This document shows, in pieces, positions 17,040-25,782 of a stretch of 64,000 bases of DNA. Positions within the stretch are counted from its first letter, which is position 1, and every line of letters starts with the position of its first letter. The DNA comes from Pseudoflavonifractor sp902362925. GTDB taxonomy: Bacteria; Bacillota; Clostridia; Oscillospirales; Oscillospiraceae. The notes beneath the pieces were generated by a model, which was given only the letters and a program-made list of their open reading frames with translations, did not search any database and was not told the DNA's origin. The DNA lies in NCBI GenBank assembly GCA_902362925.1, contig CABIYL010000003.1; one strand, 5' to 3'. The position numbers and the translations under genes are program-made.

Positions 17040-17507
17040 ATGGAACTGCCGCGTTTGAGCCCCATAGCGCCCCAATATCGCCCCCTGCTCCAGACAGGGA
17101 ATCCGGTGGCTGTGGTGGACGACGGGGGAGAGAATATCCCCTTCTCTCCCGCCATTCTTTTGAGCCCTGACGGGAAAGCATTGGCCCTGGGCCTGGAGCA
17201 GGAGCGGACCCGGGCCGGTCGGGGGCTGGTGCGTGCCCTCTGGTTCAACGGGACTGTGACCGTCTTTTTCCGGGGAAATACCGGCGCTATCCGCCTGACA
17301 GCCCGGCCCTGGAAGTGCCATATCACCGGCGGACTGTTCCGGCAGGTGCTGGACCGGTACCGGAGCGAGCGCCCAGGGGGCGACCTGTCCGTGGTGTGGG
17401 AGCTGCACCCAGTGAAGTGGGAAGAGACAGCGGAGCCGATCCCTGTCCCCGTATCCCAAGAGCTTCTCTCCGAGGAGGAGGTCCACCTGGAACTGCTGCG
17501 GCCATAA
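17040..17507 (+). CDS. Small protein, possibly PNPOx-like split barrel
   Basis: A 155-residue soluble protein whose ATG begins 2 bp after the radical SAM stop codon. The strands LALGLEQERTRAGRGLVRAL, VTVFFRGNTGAIRLTARP and the helix GGLFRQVLDRYRSERPG resemble pyridoxamine-phosphate-oxidase-like FMN-binding split barrels, but I cannot see a decisive motif. The tight spacing makes it the last gene of the TPP-controlled operon and a likely partner of the radical SAM protein, for example as an electron donor. Function is unproven. Confidence 0.7.
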   Translation: MELPRLSPIAPQYRPLLQTGNPVAVVDDGGENIPFSPAILLSPDGKALALGLEQERTRAGRGLVRALWFNGTVTVFFRGNTGAIRLTARPWKCHITGGLFRQVLDRYRSERPGGDLSVVWELHPVKWEETAEPIPVPVSQELLSEEEVHLELLRP

Positions 17508-17517
17508 CGTCCCGGAC

Positions 17518-17557
17518 TTGAAAACCGTCTGTATCTCCGTATAATAGTGACAGACGG
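17518..17557 (+). promoter_or_regulatory. Promoter with dyad operator upstream of the TetR gene
   Basis: TTGAAA (17518-17523) and TATAAT (17540-17545) are spaced by 16 bp. The inverted arms CCGTCTGT (17525-17532) and ACAGACGG (17550-17557) flank the -10 box symmetrically. This is suited to autorepression by the TetR-family protein encoded 42 bp downstream. Confidence 0.75.
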
Positions 17558-17599
17558 ATCAACCGCAAGACCATTGGAACCCCGGGAGGCGTGGCACAC

Positions 17600-18160
17600 A
17601 TGTCGAACACCACCAAGCAGGCGCTGGAGGCGTCTCTGAAGCGGATGCTGCTGAAAAAGCCGCTGGACAAGATCACCATTCGTGACATCACGGAGGACTG
17701 CGGCATCAGCCGCATGGCCTTTTACTATCACTTCAAGGACATCTACGACCTGATAGAGTGGGCCTGCGTAGAGGACGCATCCCGTGCCCTGGAGGGCAAA
17801 AAGACCTATGACACCTGGCAGGAGGGACTGCTCCAGATTTTTGAGGCGGTGCTGGAGAACAAGGCCTTTGTGCTCAACGCCTTCCACTGCATCAGCCGGG
17901 ACCAGATGGAGCGCTTTCTGTTCAAGCTGACCTACGGCCTGATCCGGGGCGTGGTGGATGAGAAGAGCCAGGGCGTGGACATCTCCGAGGAGGACAAGGC
18001 GTTTATCGCCGAGTTTTACAAGTACAGCTTTGTGGGGATTATGCTGGACTGGATTCGGAAGGGGATGCAGGAGGACTGTAAAACCATTGTGCGGAAGATG
18101 AGCACCACCATGCACGGAAACGTGTCCAACTCCATCCTGAACTTTGCCGCAGGAGAATAA
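17600..18160 (+). CDS. TetR-family transcriptional regulator
   Basis: The 186-residue protein has a TetR helix-turn-helix at the N terminus (KITIRDITEDCGISRMAFYYHFKDIYDL, read in two parts, residues ~23-50) and a C-terminal ligand domain of the DhaS-like type. The start is chosen at ATG 17600, 10 nt after GGGAGG; a GTG at 17591 is too close to the site. It probably binds the dyad in its own promoter. The next gene downstream encodes oleate hydratase but is separated by a strong terminator, so control of that gene, if any, would be in trans. Confidence 0.85.
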   Translation: MSNTTKQALEASLKRMLLKKPLDKITIRDITEDCGISRMAFYYHFKDIYDLIEWACVEDASRALEGKKTYDTWQEGLLQIFEAVLENKAFVLNAFHCISRDQMERFLFKLTYGLIRGVVDEKSQGVDISEEDKAFIAEFYKYSFVGIMLDWIRKGMQEDCKTIVRKMSTTMHGNVSNSILNFAAGE

Positions 18161-18173
18161 AAACTTTACAGAT

Positions 18174-18213
18174 GGGGCCCGGTGATTAGTTTTTTATCAC
18201 CGGGCCCCTTTTG
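18174..18213 (+). terminator. Intrinsic terminator of the TetR gene
   Basis: GGGGCCCGGTGAT-loop-ATCACCGGGCCCC followed by TTTT. Confidence 0.9.
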
Positions 18214-18306
18214 TAAATGGCGGAGGAGCGGAAAAGTGGGTAGGATATAGCCACACAAAGATGTGCGACCGCGAAAGCGGTGGAATATGGAAAGGTGGCT
18301 ATTCTT

Positions 18307-20271
18307 ATGGCAAAGAATCTTGGAAAACTGACTGCTGCGGCTGCCGGTCTGGCCGGTGCGGGCGCGGCTGTGGTGCTGGCGAAGAAGGCGGCCCAGTCCA
18401 GAAAGGCGCCGGAAGGGCATGAGGCGGAAAGCAGCTACCGCAATACGGAGCTGGGCCGCCACGGCAAGAACAAAAAGGGCATCTACTACTCCAACGGCAA
18501 CTATGAGGCCTTCGCCCGGCCGGAGAAGCCGGAGGGCGTGGAGGAGAAAAACGCCTATATCGTGGGCAGCGGCCTGGCCGCACTGGCGGCGGCCTGCTTC
18601 CTGGTGCGGGACGGCCAGATGCCCGGCTCCCACATCCACATCCTGGAGGCTATGGACATTGCCGGCGGCGCCTGCGACGGCATCTTCGACCCCAGCCGGG
18701 GCTATATCATGCGGGGCGGCCGTGAGATGGAGAACCACTTTGAGTGTCTGTGGGACCTGTTCCGGTCCATCCCCTCTCTGGAGAAGCCGGGCGCCTCAGT
18801 GCTGGACGAGTTCTACTGGCTCAACAAGCACGACCCCAACTACTCCCTGTGCCGTGCCACGGTGAACCGTGGCCAGGACGCCCACACTGACGGCAAGTTC
18901 AACCTGAGCCAGAAGGGCTGCATGGAGATTGTCAAGCTGTTCATGACCCCTGACGAGGACCTGTACGACAAGACCATTGAGGACGTGTTTGACAGCGAGG
19001 TGTTCGACTCCACCTTCTGGCTCTACTGGCGGACCATGTTCGCCTTTGAGAACTGGCACTCCGCCCTGGAGATGAAGCTCTACTTCCAGCGCTTCATCCA
19101 CCACATCGCCGGTCTGCCCGACTTCAGCGCCCTGAAATTCACCCGCTACAACCAGTATGAGTCCCTCATCCTGCCCATGCAGAAGTACCTGGAGGCGGCC
19201 GGGGTGGACTTCCAGTTCGGCACCGAGGTGACCAACGTGCTCTTTGACATCAAGGGCGGCCGCAAGGTGGCCACCGCCATTGAGTGCCGGGTGAAGGGGG
19301 CGGAAAAGGGAATCCTGCTCACCGAGAACGACCTGGTCTTTGTCACCAACGGTTCCTGCACCGAGGGCACCATCTACGGCGACCAGGACCACGCCCCCAA
19401 CGGCGACGCCGAGGTGCGCACCAGCGGCTGCTGGAGCCTGTGGAAGAACATCGCCAGACAGGACCCCTCCTTCGGCCGTCCGGAGAAATTCTGCTCCGAC
19501 GTGTCCAAGACCAACTGGGAGTCGGCCACCATCACCACTCTGGACGACAAGATCATCCCCTATATCACCAATATCTGCAAGCGGGACCCCAGAACGGGCA
19601 AGGTGGTCACCGGCGGCATTGTCAGCTGCCAGGACTCCAAGTGGCTGCTGAGCTGGACCATCAACCGGCAGGGCCAGTTCAAGAGCCAGGACCCGGAGAA
19701 GGTGTGCATCTGGGTGTACGGTCTGTTCACCGACGTGCCCGGCGACTACGTGAAGAAGCCCATGAAGGAGTGCACCGGCCGGGAGATCACGGAGGAGTGG
19801 CTCTACCACATCGGCGTGCCGGTGGAGCAGATTCCCGAGCTGGCCGAGCACAGCGCGGTGTGCGTGCCCACCATGATGCCCTATATCACCGCCTTCTTCA
19901 TGCCCCGGACCAAGGGCGACCGGCCTGACGTCATCCCCGACGGCTGCGTCAACTTCGCCTTCCTGGGCCAGTTTGCCGACACTCCCCGGGACACCGTATT
20001 CACCACCGAGTACTCGGTCCGCACCGCCATGGAGGCGGTCTACGGCCTGCTGGGCGTGGACCGCGGCGTGCCCGAGGTGTGGGGCAGCGTGTACGACATC
20101 CGGGACCTGCTGGACAGCTCGGTGTGCCTGATGGACGGCAAGTCTCCCCTGGAGATGGAGCTGCCCGGGCCGCTGAATCTGGTGAAAAAGCCGGCCCTCA
20201 AGTTCATCAGGGGCACGGTGATAGAAAAGCTGCTGCGGGACCACAATATCCTCCGGGACGGGATGCTGTGA
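18307..20271 (+). CDS. ohyA: Oleate hydratase (FAD-dependent fatty acid double-bond hydratase)
   Basis: The 654-residue protein shows the myosin-cross-reactive-antigen/oleate hydratase pattern: a dinucleotide-binding motif YIVGSGLAALAAACFLVRDG near residue 77, the GGACDG loop, RGGREMENHFECLWDLF, and NYSLCRATVNRG. The enzyme adds water to cis-9 double bonds of unsaturated fatty acids, giving 10-hydroxy acids, and is common in gut bacteria for detoxifying dietary fat. The start at 18307 follows AAAGGTGG with 8 nt spacing. A hydrophobic N-terminal stretch (LTAAAAGLAGAGAAVVLA, residues ~7-24) precedes the domain and may tether it to the membrane. It is monocistronic. Confidence 0.93.
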   Translation: MAKNLGKLTAAAAGLAGAGAAVVLAKKAAQSRKAPEGHEAESSYRNTELGRHGKNKKGIYYSNGNYEAFARPEKPEGVEEKNAYIVGSGLAALAAACFLVRDGQMPGSHIHILEAMDIAGGACDGIFDPSRGYIMRGGREMENHFECLWDLFRSIPSLEKPGASVLDEFYWLNKHDPNYSLCRATVNRGQDAHTDGKFNLSQKGCMEIVKLFMTPDEDLYDKTIEDVFDSEVFDSTFWLYWRTMFAFENWHSALEMKLYFQRFIHHIAGLPDFSALKFTRYNQYESLILPMQKYLEAAGVDFQFGTEVTNVLFDIKGGRKVATAIECRVKGAEKGILLTENDLVFVTNGSCTEGTIYGDQDHAPNGDAEVRTSGCWSLWKNIARQDPSFGRPEKFCSDVSKTNWESATITTLDDKIIPYITNICKRDPRTGKVVTGGIVSCQDSKWLLSWTINRQGQFKSQDPEKVCIWVYGLFTDVPGDYVKKPMKECTGREITEEWLYHIGVPVEQIPELAEHSAVCVPTMMPYITAFFMPRTKGDRPDVIPDGCVNFAFLGQFADTPRDTVFTTEYSVRTAMEAVYGLLGVDRGVPEVWGSVYDIRDLLDSSVCLMDGKSPLEMELPGPLNLVKKPALKFIRGTVIEKLLRDHNILRDGML

Positions 20272-20302
20272 GGCAGCGCTGAGAGAAAACACCTTGTATA
20301 GA

Positions 20303-20353
20303 AAAACCGCAGGAGCCCCCGGGCACAATGCCCGGGGGCTCCTGCGGTTTTAT
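20303..20353 (+). terminator. Intrinsic terminator of the oleate hydratase gene
   Basis: AAAACCGCAGGAGCCCCCGGGC-ACAAT-GCCCGGGGGCTCCTGCGGTTTTAT is a stem of about 22 bp with T residues on the 3' side. Confidence 0.92.
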
Positions 20354-20526
20354 GTGCTTATCCCAAATTTTATGTGAATTTGCAGAAAAATAGAGGGAAT
20401 GGAATCGACTTATCTGCCGGGAATTGATATGATAATAAATACCCTCCGTAAAAGGGAAGCGGGAGCGTGTCTCTTTTGAGACGCAATTTGGAGCACGCAA
20501 CAGGATAGCGGAGAGGAGGTGGGCCC

Positions 20527-22002
20527 ATGGAACAGACTGCCTGGACAGGCGTTATGATGGACGGGCTTCCGGGAGAAATGCTGCTGGTGCTCGCCTTTTT
20601 GCTCTGGCTGGTGTTTGGGTTAATCCTGGTATCCAATCCCAGAAATCCGCTGAATCAGTGGTGCTTTGCCAGCGGAATGCTGTTCAGCGTGGGCGCACTG
20701 AAGGAGTTTATCTTTTATACCCTGGGTCCCAAGCTGGTATGGAGAGGGCTCTGGACAGCCGCATTCTCCAATACCCTGTATTCGGTGCTCAGCGCTGTGT
20801 TTTACTACCTGACCATGCCCACGGTGGTGGTGTTCTGCCTGTATTTCCACCGGCTGGACCAGACCAACCGCCGCCTGTTCCGGCACCTGCGGCCGATGGT
20901 GTACCTGCCGGCGCTGGCGATGGCGATCATCTTCCCCTGCACCCGGATTCTGTCCTTTCAGCATGAGACTGCCTTCTGTCTGGCGGTGGGGATATACAAC
21001 TGGTGCTATGGCCTGGTGGGGACCGGTATTCTAATCCATGTCCTCATCTCAGAGCGGCTGAGCGCCAACTTCCGCCAGCGCAGCCTGGCGGCGGCCAGTC
21101 TGCTGGTTCCGCTGTGGTTCTGGATGCTCTCCGCCTTCCCATACCATGCGCTGGGGATTCCCAACCTGAGCAAGGTATGGCAGCTCAACCTGGTTGTCAT
21201 CCTGTTTGTCCTGTTCTACTACATCTATCACGCCTTCCGTGGGGGCATCTGGGGCATCCGCTTCCGGCGGGAGACCTACGACTGGAGCAGCGGAAAGCAG
21301 GTGCTGCAAAAGAACGCCCAGTTTGTGAACCATGCGCTGAAAAATGACTTGGCCAAGATAGAGTGGTGCACGGATTTTCTGGCCGCACAGGGCGCCTCTG
21401 CCCGGGAAGTGGAGATTCTCCGCCGCTCAGTCAGCCATCTCAAGGAATTTATCAGCCGCACCCAGCTCTACTCCCAGGAGATCACCCTGGCACCTGAGGC
21501 GTGCGACGTGGGGAGAATGTTGCAGGGCTTGGCCGAGGAGCATGCCCTGGCGGGGACGGGGGCGGCGGTGCGTGTTGTCTGCTGCGACAGTGAGCCGCTG
21601 CTGTGCGATGGCGCCCATCTGGAGGAGGCGCTGCGCAATCTTCTGCTCAATGCGGTGGATGCCGCCGGGGAGAAGGGAGAGGTGACGCTGTCTTACTGCA
21701 GCCTGCCCAACCGGCGCCGGGCGGTCATCACCGTGTCGGACAACGGCTGCGGGATAGACGCAGAGACGGCCAAGCATATCTTTGAGCCCTACTACACCAC
21801 CAAAAACGGGGAGAAGAACCTGGGCCTGGGGCTGTACTACTGTTGGAATGTGATGAACGCCCACGGCGGCAGCATCCGGGTCAGCTCCGAACCCGGTGCG
21901 GGCAGCACCTTCACGCTGCTGTTCCCCATAAAGCGTCCCAAGAGGAAAAAGGAGGCGGGAAATGGAGCCGATCCGCATTCTGGTCGTGGAGGACGACCCT
22001 GA
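20527..22002 (+). CDS. Membrane sensor histidine kinase
   Basis: The 491-residue protein has seven or so hydrophobic segments in the first ~240 residues, then a phosphoacceptor helix with QFVNHALKNDLAKIEW (His about residue 264), and an ATPase domain with N box NLLLNAVDAA, G1 DNGCGID, F box FEPYYTTK and G2 GLGLYYC. The integral-membrane sensor suggests detection of a membrane-associated or diffusible signal. GAGGAGG precedes the ATG. It overlaps the response regulator gene by 41 bp. The next gene downstream is a secreted flavin reductase, a plausible target. Confidence 0.93.
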   Translation: MEQTAWTGVMMDGLPGEMLLVLAFLLWLVFGLILVSNPRNPLNQWCFASGMLFSVGALKEFIFYTLGPKLVWRGLWTAAFSNTLYSVLSAVFYYLTMPTVVVFCLYFHRLDQTNRRLFRHLRPMVYLPALAMAIIFPCTRILSFQHETAFCLAVGIYNWCYGLVGTGILIHVLISERLSANFRQRSLAAASLLVPLWFWMLSAFPYHALGIPNLSKVWQLNLVVILFVLFYYIYHAFRGGIWGIRFRRETYDWSSGKQVLQKNAQFVNHALKNDLAKIEWCTDFLAAQGASAREVEILRRSVSHLKEFISRTQLYSQEITLAPEACDVGRMLQGLAEEHALAGTGAAVRVVCCDSEPLLCDGAHLEEALRNLLLNAVDAAGEKGEVTLSYCSLPNRRRAVITVSDNGCGIDAETAKHIFEPYYTTKNGEKNLGLGLYYCWNVMNAHGGSIRVSSEPGAGSTFTLLFPIKRPKRKKEAGNGADPHSGRGGRP

Positions 22003-22561
22003 TTTTCAATATCTGATCCGTCAGACTCTGGTTGAATGTCCAGACCTGTTTCCGGTGGACTTCTGCCGGGACGGAGACGCAGCGTTCTATGCCGCAGAGC
22101 GGTATGCCCCCGATGTGGTCCTGATGGACCTGGCCCTTCCGGGGGGCAAGATGAGCGGGGTGGAGGCGGCACGGCGTATCCGCATGGAGACCTGGGCAAA
22201 GGTGGTCATTCTCACCTCCTATGACGACCCCGCCACAGTGATTCAGGCCAGCGTGGAGTCCTTTGCCTCCGCCTATGTGCTCAAGAGCCAGTATCCCCTC
22301 CTGGTGCCCACCCTCCGGGCCACCGCCGGAGGCCCAACTCCGCAGTCCCATCTGATCTGCTCCGCCCTGCTGCAGCGGCTGACCGCAGCAGAACAGGCGG
22401 TGTTTCACAACATGATGGGGGCTGCCGTGGACCTCCACTCCTCAGCCAAGACCATTGCCAACCAGCAGACCGGCGTACTGCGCAAGCTGGGCCTGTCCAG
22501 CAAGCAGCAGCTGCGCCATGTGTTTGCGGCCTACTTCCCCCAGCGGGGAGGACGGGCATAA
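21962..22561 (+). CDS. Response regulator with NarL-like C-terminal domain
   Basis: The 199-residue protein has a receiver domain (acidic pair EDD at residues 10-12, phosphoacceptor Asp in VVLMDLALPGGKMSG, Thr/Ser in VILTSY, Lys in VLKSQ) and a degenerate LuxR/NarL-type helix-turn-helix (LTAAEQAVFHNMM, SSAKTIANQQTGVLRKLGL). Its ATG follows AAGGAGG inside the kinase gene. The two form a cognate pair. The operon ends in a terminator at 22571-22607, so the downstream reductase would be regulated in trans. Confidence 0.92.
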   Translation: MEPIRILVVEDDPDFQYLIRQTLVECPDLFPVDFCRDGDAAFYAAERYAPDVVLMDLALPGGKMSGVEAARRIRMETWAKVVILTSYDDPATVIQASVESFASAYVLKSQYPLLVPTLRATAGGPTPQSHLICSALLQRLTAAEQAVFHNMMGAAVDLHSSAKTIANQQTGVLRKLGLSSKQQLRHVFAAYFPQRGGRA

Positions 22562-22570
22562 ACGGACGCA

Positions 22571-22607
22571 AACAGCCTCCATCCCAAGCGGGATGGAGGC
22601 TGTTTTT
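22571..22607 (+). terminator. Intrinsic terminator of the two-component operon
   Basis: AAACAGCCTCCATCCC-AAGC-GGGATGGAGGCTGTTTTTCG. Confidence 0.92.
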
Positions 22608-22640
22608 CGTTGGAACAGGATAAAAATAGGAGAAAGGCAG

Positions 22641-22669
22641 TTGCGGATTATTTTTGAGAGTGTTAAAAT
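22641..22669 (+). promoter_or_regulatory. Promoter of the flavin reductase gene
   Basis: TTGCGG (22641-22646) and TAAAAT (22664-22669) are spaced by 17 bp, 58 bp before the ATG. Confidence 0.65.
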
Positions 22670-22727
22670 AAAAACGTTAGCGAACAAGTGATTGTGCGCT
22701 GGCTGAATACTTAAAGAGGGTGAAAAA

Positions 22728-24962
22728 ATGAAAAAGGTGCTCAGTATCGTGCTTGCACTGGCCATGTGTCTCTCGCTGGCGGCCTGTGCACAGAACCCCG
22801 AGGAGTCCCCGGAGCCTTCTGTCTCCGTGAACCCCACGGAAGAAGCCGGCATCTACACGCCCGGTACCTACACCGCCACTGCCAGAGGGCATGAGGACGG
22901 CGTTCAGGTCACCGTGACGGTGGATGCCAACAGCATTACCGACGTGACCCTGGATGTCTCCAAGGAGACGGAGAGCATCGGCGGCGTTGCCGCGGATCAG
23001 CTGAAGTCTCAGATCATGGAGGCCCAGAGCGCGGAGATTGACGGCGTGTCCGGCGCCACCGAGACCAGCAACGCCGTGAAGATGGCGCTGCAGGACTGCC
23101 TGAACCAGGCCATGGGCGTCAGCTCCGACGAGAAGACCCCTGTGGCGGACGGCACTTACAGCGGCACGGCCCCCAGCTTTGGCCTGCTCTGCCAGATGAC
23201 CTGCGACGTCACCTTTGAGGGCGGCAAGATCACCGACATCCAGGTGACCGAGGAGAGCGACAGCGCCACCGGCGAGTGGTTTGCCAGCGCGCAGGAGCTG
23301 TTTATCCCCCGGGTTGTGGAGAGCCAGTCCCTGTCCGTGGACGCCATCACCGGCGCCACCACTTCTTCCAACGCCATCCGCAACTGTGTGGCCGCGGCCA
23401 TTGACGCGGCCGGCGGCGACAGCGCCCAGTGGTACACCGAAATCCCCAAGAAGACCGATACCGTGAAGCTGGAAGGCTATGACGTCATCGTGGTCGGCAT
23501 GGGCGGCTCCGGCGTGCTGTCCTACTGTGCAGCCGCTGACCAGGGCGCCACCGTGTTCGGCATCGAGGCGGCCGGCAAGATCGGCGGCAACTCTGTCTGC
23601 ACTTACGGCCCCATGGCCCTGAACAGCCAGTACCTGAAGGACCTGTACAACAACGGCGAGGACTACATTGACGCCGACGCGGTCTACGACACCTGGATGG
23701 AGTACGTGGGCAGCGACGAGAAGGCGGACGTCATCCACGAGGCCGTCTACAACTCCGGCTCCGCGCTGGACTACTACGTGGAGAACTTCGGCTTTGGGTT
23801 CGAGGGCATGGGTCTGCTGGGCAGCTTCGTGGTGCCCGAGTGGACCAAGCTGTGGTGCGTGTACAGCGCGGACCAGGACAACACCTCCTGGAACATCCTG
23901 GGCCCCAACAAGACCTTCCAGTTCACCAGAGCGCTGGAGACCGCCAACGCCATGAACGAGAAGAACCAGTACATGACCGAGCTGACGGCCACCAGCCTGA
24001 TCTTTGACGATGACGGCAAGGTGATCGGCGTCAATGCCCAGTACTACGACGGCACTGCCTATGAGATTTACGGCAAGACCGTGATTCTGGCTACCGGCGG
24101 CTTCCTGGGCAATGACGACATGATGAACGAGTACCTGGGCTCCACCGTCTCCACCATCGGTGTCACGGTCAACGACGGCACCGGTATCCAGATGGGTATC
24201 TCCGCCGGCGGCGCCACCTACATGATGGGAACCCTGCCCATGGTCCACATCTCCCAGGTGCCCCACCTGATCCGCAACGACGATCTGACTGCGGACCAGA
24301 AGGCCATCCTGTCCGCCCTGGCTCTGACCACCGACCAGAAGATGATCACCACCGAGGGCAACGTGTGGGGCAACGAGAACCAGAGCGGTACCGAGGACGA
24401 GGGCATCACGGTTGAGATCGTGTATGCGCCCGACTACATGTACTATGTGGTGTATTCCCAGGAGGACATCGACAATATCCGCACCAACGGTCTGAGCGAG
24501 GCCCAGGCCAACGCCACCTCCCAGTTCCTGAGCCAGGGCGGCACTCTTCCTGCCGCCGGCACCCCTGTGGAGGATATCGATGAGATCCTGGCGGTGGGCG
24601 AGGAGTATCAGAACGTGATCAAGGCCGACAGCATCGCGGATCTGGCCGCGGCCATCGGCTGTGATGAGTCCAACCTGTCCGAGGCGCTGGGCGGCGTGGA
24701 CACCACCTACTATGCGGTTATCTGCGACAGCTACGCCTATGCCACCGTGGGCGGCCTGGACGTGGACGCCAACATGAACGTGCTCCGTGAGGACGGCACC
24801 CCCATTGAGAACCTGTTCGCGGTCGGACAGGATTCCGAGGGCGTGTGCAACGTGGACGGAAAGGCCTATACGCCCTGGGGCGGTCAGGCTCAGTCCTGGA
24901 CCTTTGTCTCCGGACAGATTGCCGGAACCCAGGCCGCTGCCGTCGCTGCGGCTGCGGAGTAA
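22728..24962 (+). CDS. Secreted flavinylated FAD-dependent reductase (fumarate reductase-like lipoprotein)
   Basis: The 744-residue protein begins with a lipoprotein signal (lipobox LAAC, Cys about residue 20). It then has two FMN-binding domains, each with the flavinylation motif recognised by ApbE transferases: DGVSGATETS (about residue 105) and DAITGATTSS (about 205). A FAD-binding flavoprotein domain follows, with VIVVGMGGSGVLS at ~252 and the closing GLDVDANMNVL and NLFAVGQDSEGV segments. Extracellular reductases of this build pass electrons from membrane flavin carriers to terminal acceptors in anaerobes. The usual fumarate-site residues are not clear to me, so the acceptor is unknown. 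The adjacent two-component system may regulate it. Confidence 0.88.
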   Translation: MKKVLSIVLALAMCLSLAACAQNPEESPEPSVSVNPTEEAGIYTPGTYTATARGHEDGVQVTVTVDANSITDVTLDVSKETESIGGVAADQLKSQIMEAQSAEIDGVSGATETSNAVKMALQDCLNQAMGVSSDEKTPVADGTYSGTAPSFGLLCQMTCDVTFEGGKITDIQVTEESDSATGEWFASAQELFIPRVVESQSLSVDAITGATTSSNAIRNCVAAAIDAAGGDSAQWYTEIPKKTDTVKLEGYDVIVVGMGGSGVLSYCAAADQGATVFGIEAAGKIGGNSVCTYGPMALNSQYLKDLYNNGEDYIDADAVYDTWMEYVGSDEKADVIHEAVYNSGSALDYYVENFGFGFEGMGLLGSFVVPEWTKLWCVYSADQDNTSWNILGPNKTFQFTRALETANAMNEKNQYMTELTATSLIFDDDGKVIGVNAQYYDGTAYEIYGKTVILATGGFLGNDDMMNEYLGSTVSTIGVTVNDGTGIQMGISAGGATYMMGTLPMVHISQVPHLIRNDDLTADQKAILSALALTTDQKMITTEGNVWGNENQSGTEDEGITVEIVYAPDYMYYVVYSQEDIDNIRTNGLSEAQANATSQFLSQGGTLPAAGTPVEDIDEILAVGEEYQNVIKADSIADLAAAIGCDESNLSEALGGVDTTYYAVICDSYAYATVGGLDVDANMNVLREDGTPIENLFAVGQDSEGVCNVDGKAYTPWGGQAQSWTFVSGQIAGTQAAAVAAAAE

Positions 24963-24972
24963 GAGAGAGCAA

Positions 24973-25005
24973 AAGAGGGGGCTGCCTTCGGGCAGCCCCC
25001 TCTTC
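24973..25005 (+). terminator. Intrinsic terminator between convergent genes
   Basis: AGAGGGGGCTGCC-TTCG-GGCAGCCCCCTCTT forms a stable tetraloop hairpin; it can serve the reductase gene and, in reverse, the cupin operon. Confidence 0.88.
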
Positions 25006-25017
25006 TATATGTTATGG

Positions 25018-25770
25018 TCAGCGCAGCTTGCCGTATACCTCGTCGGTGACGGCCTCCAGCCACTCGTTGGAGCAGTTCTCGCTGGGCACCTCCAGGGCCA
25101 GGTGGGAGAACCAGCTGTCCGGGGCGGCGCCGTGCCAGTGCTTCACGCCGGTGGGGATGTTGACCACATCGCCGGGATGCAGCTCCCGGGCCTCCTGGCC
25201 CCACTCCTGATAGTAGCCCCGACCGGCCACGCAGATGAGAATCTGGCCGCCGCCATTGTCCGCGTGGTGGACATGCCAGTTGTTGCGGCAGCCCGGCTCG
25301 AAGGTCACGTTGTACACGCCCACCTGGCTGGCGGAGAGGGGCTGCAGGTAGCTCTGGCCCACAAAATACCGGGCAAAGCCGTCGTTGGGGGCGCCGATGG
25401 GGAAGACCATCTCCTGCTGGTGCTGCGTTTTGCCGTCCTCACCGGCGTCCTCAGCCCAGACCTCCTTGGCCATGCGGAAGGCCGCCCAGGCCTTGGGCCA
25501 GCCGGCGTAAAAGGCCGCATGGGTCAGAATTTCCGCAATCTCCTGCCGGGTGATGCCGTTCTGCTTTGCGGTGGACAGGTGGTACTGGAAGGAGCTGTCC
25601 ACCAGACCCTGGGCCATCAGGGCCACCACGGTGATCAGGGACCGGTCCCGCAGGGAGAGCTTGTCCTCCCGGCTCCACACCTCGCCGAAGAGCACGTCGT
25701 CATTGAGCTGTGCAAACTTGGGTGCGAATTCACCCAGGGCATCTCTGCCCGCTGTCTGTTTTACTGCCAT
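25018..25770 (-). CDS. Carboxymuconolactone decarboxylase-like/cupin fusion protein
   Basis: The 250-residue protein joins two domains. Residues ~25-110 form a carboxymuconolactone decarboxylase (AhpD-like) helical domain with ITVVALMAQGLVDSSFQYH and EIAEILTHAAFYAGWPKAW; the CXXC pair of AhpD peroxidases is missing. Residues ~125-240 form a cupin with metal-ligand motifs HVHHADNGGG and GDVVNIPTGVKHWHG. It is the last gene of a five-gene minus-strand operon with a cyclophilin-like lipoprotein, an alpha/beta hydrolase, an FMN reductase and an acetyltransferase. Similar cupin-CMD fusions are frequent beside flavodoxins in gut anaerobes; their substrate is not known. Confidence 0.88.
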   Translation of the reverse strand: MAVKQTAGRDALGEFAPKFAQLNDDVLFGEVWSREDKLSLRDRSLITVVALMAQGLVDSSFQYHLSTAKQNGITRQEIAEILTHAAFYAGWPKAWAAFRMAKEVWAEDAGEDGKTQHQQEMVFPIGAPNDGFARYFVGQSYLQPLSASQVGVYNVTFEPGCRNNWHVHHADNGGGQILICVAGRGYYQEWGQEARELHPGDVVNIPTGVKHWHGAAPDSWFSHLALEVPSENCSNEWLEAVTDEVYGKLR

Positions 25771-25782
25771 ATCAAATGCCTC

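Noticed and set aside
18796..20328. 510-codon minus-strand open frame opposite the oleate hydratase gene
   Set aside because: Antisense shadow; composition is biased to Val/His/Gly/Gln with no recognisable domain.
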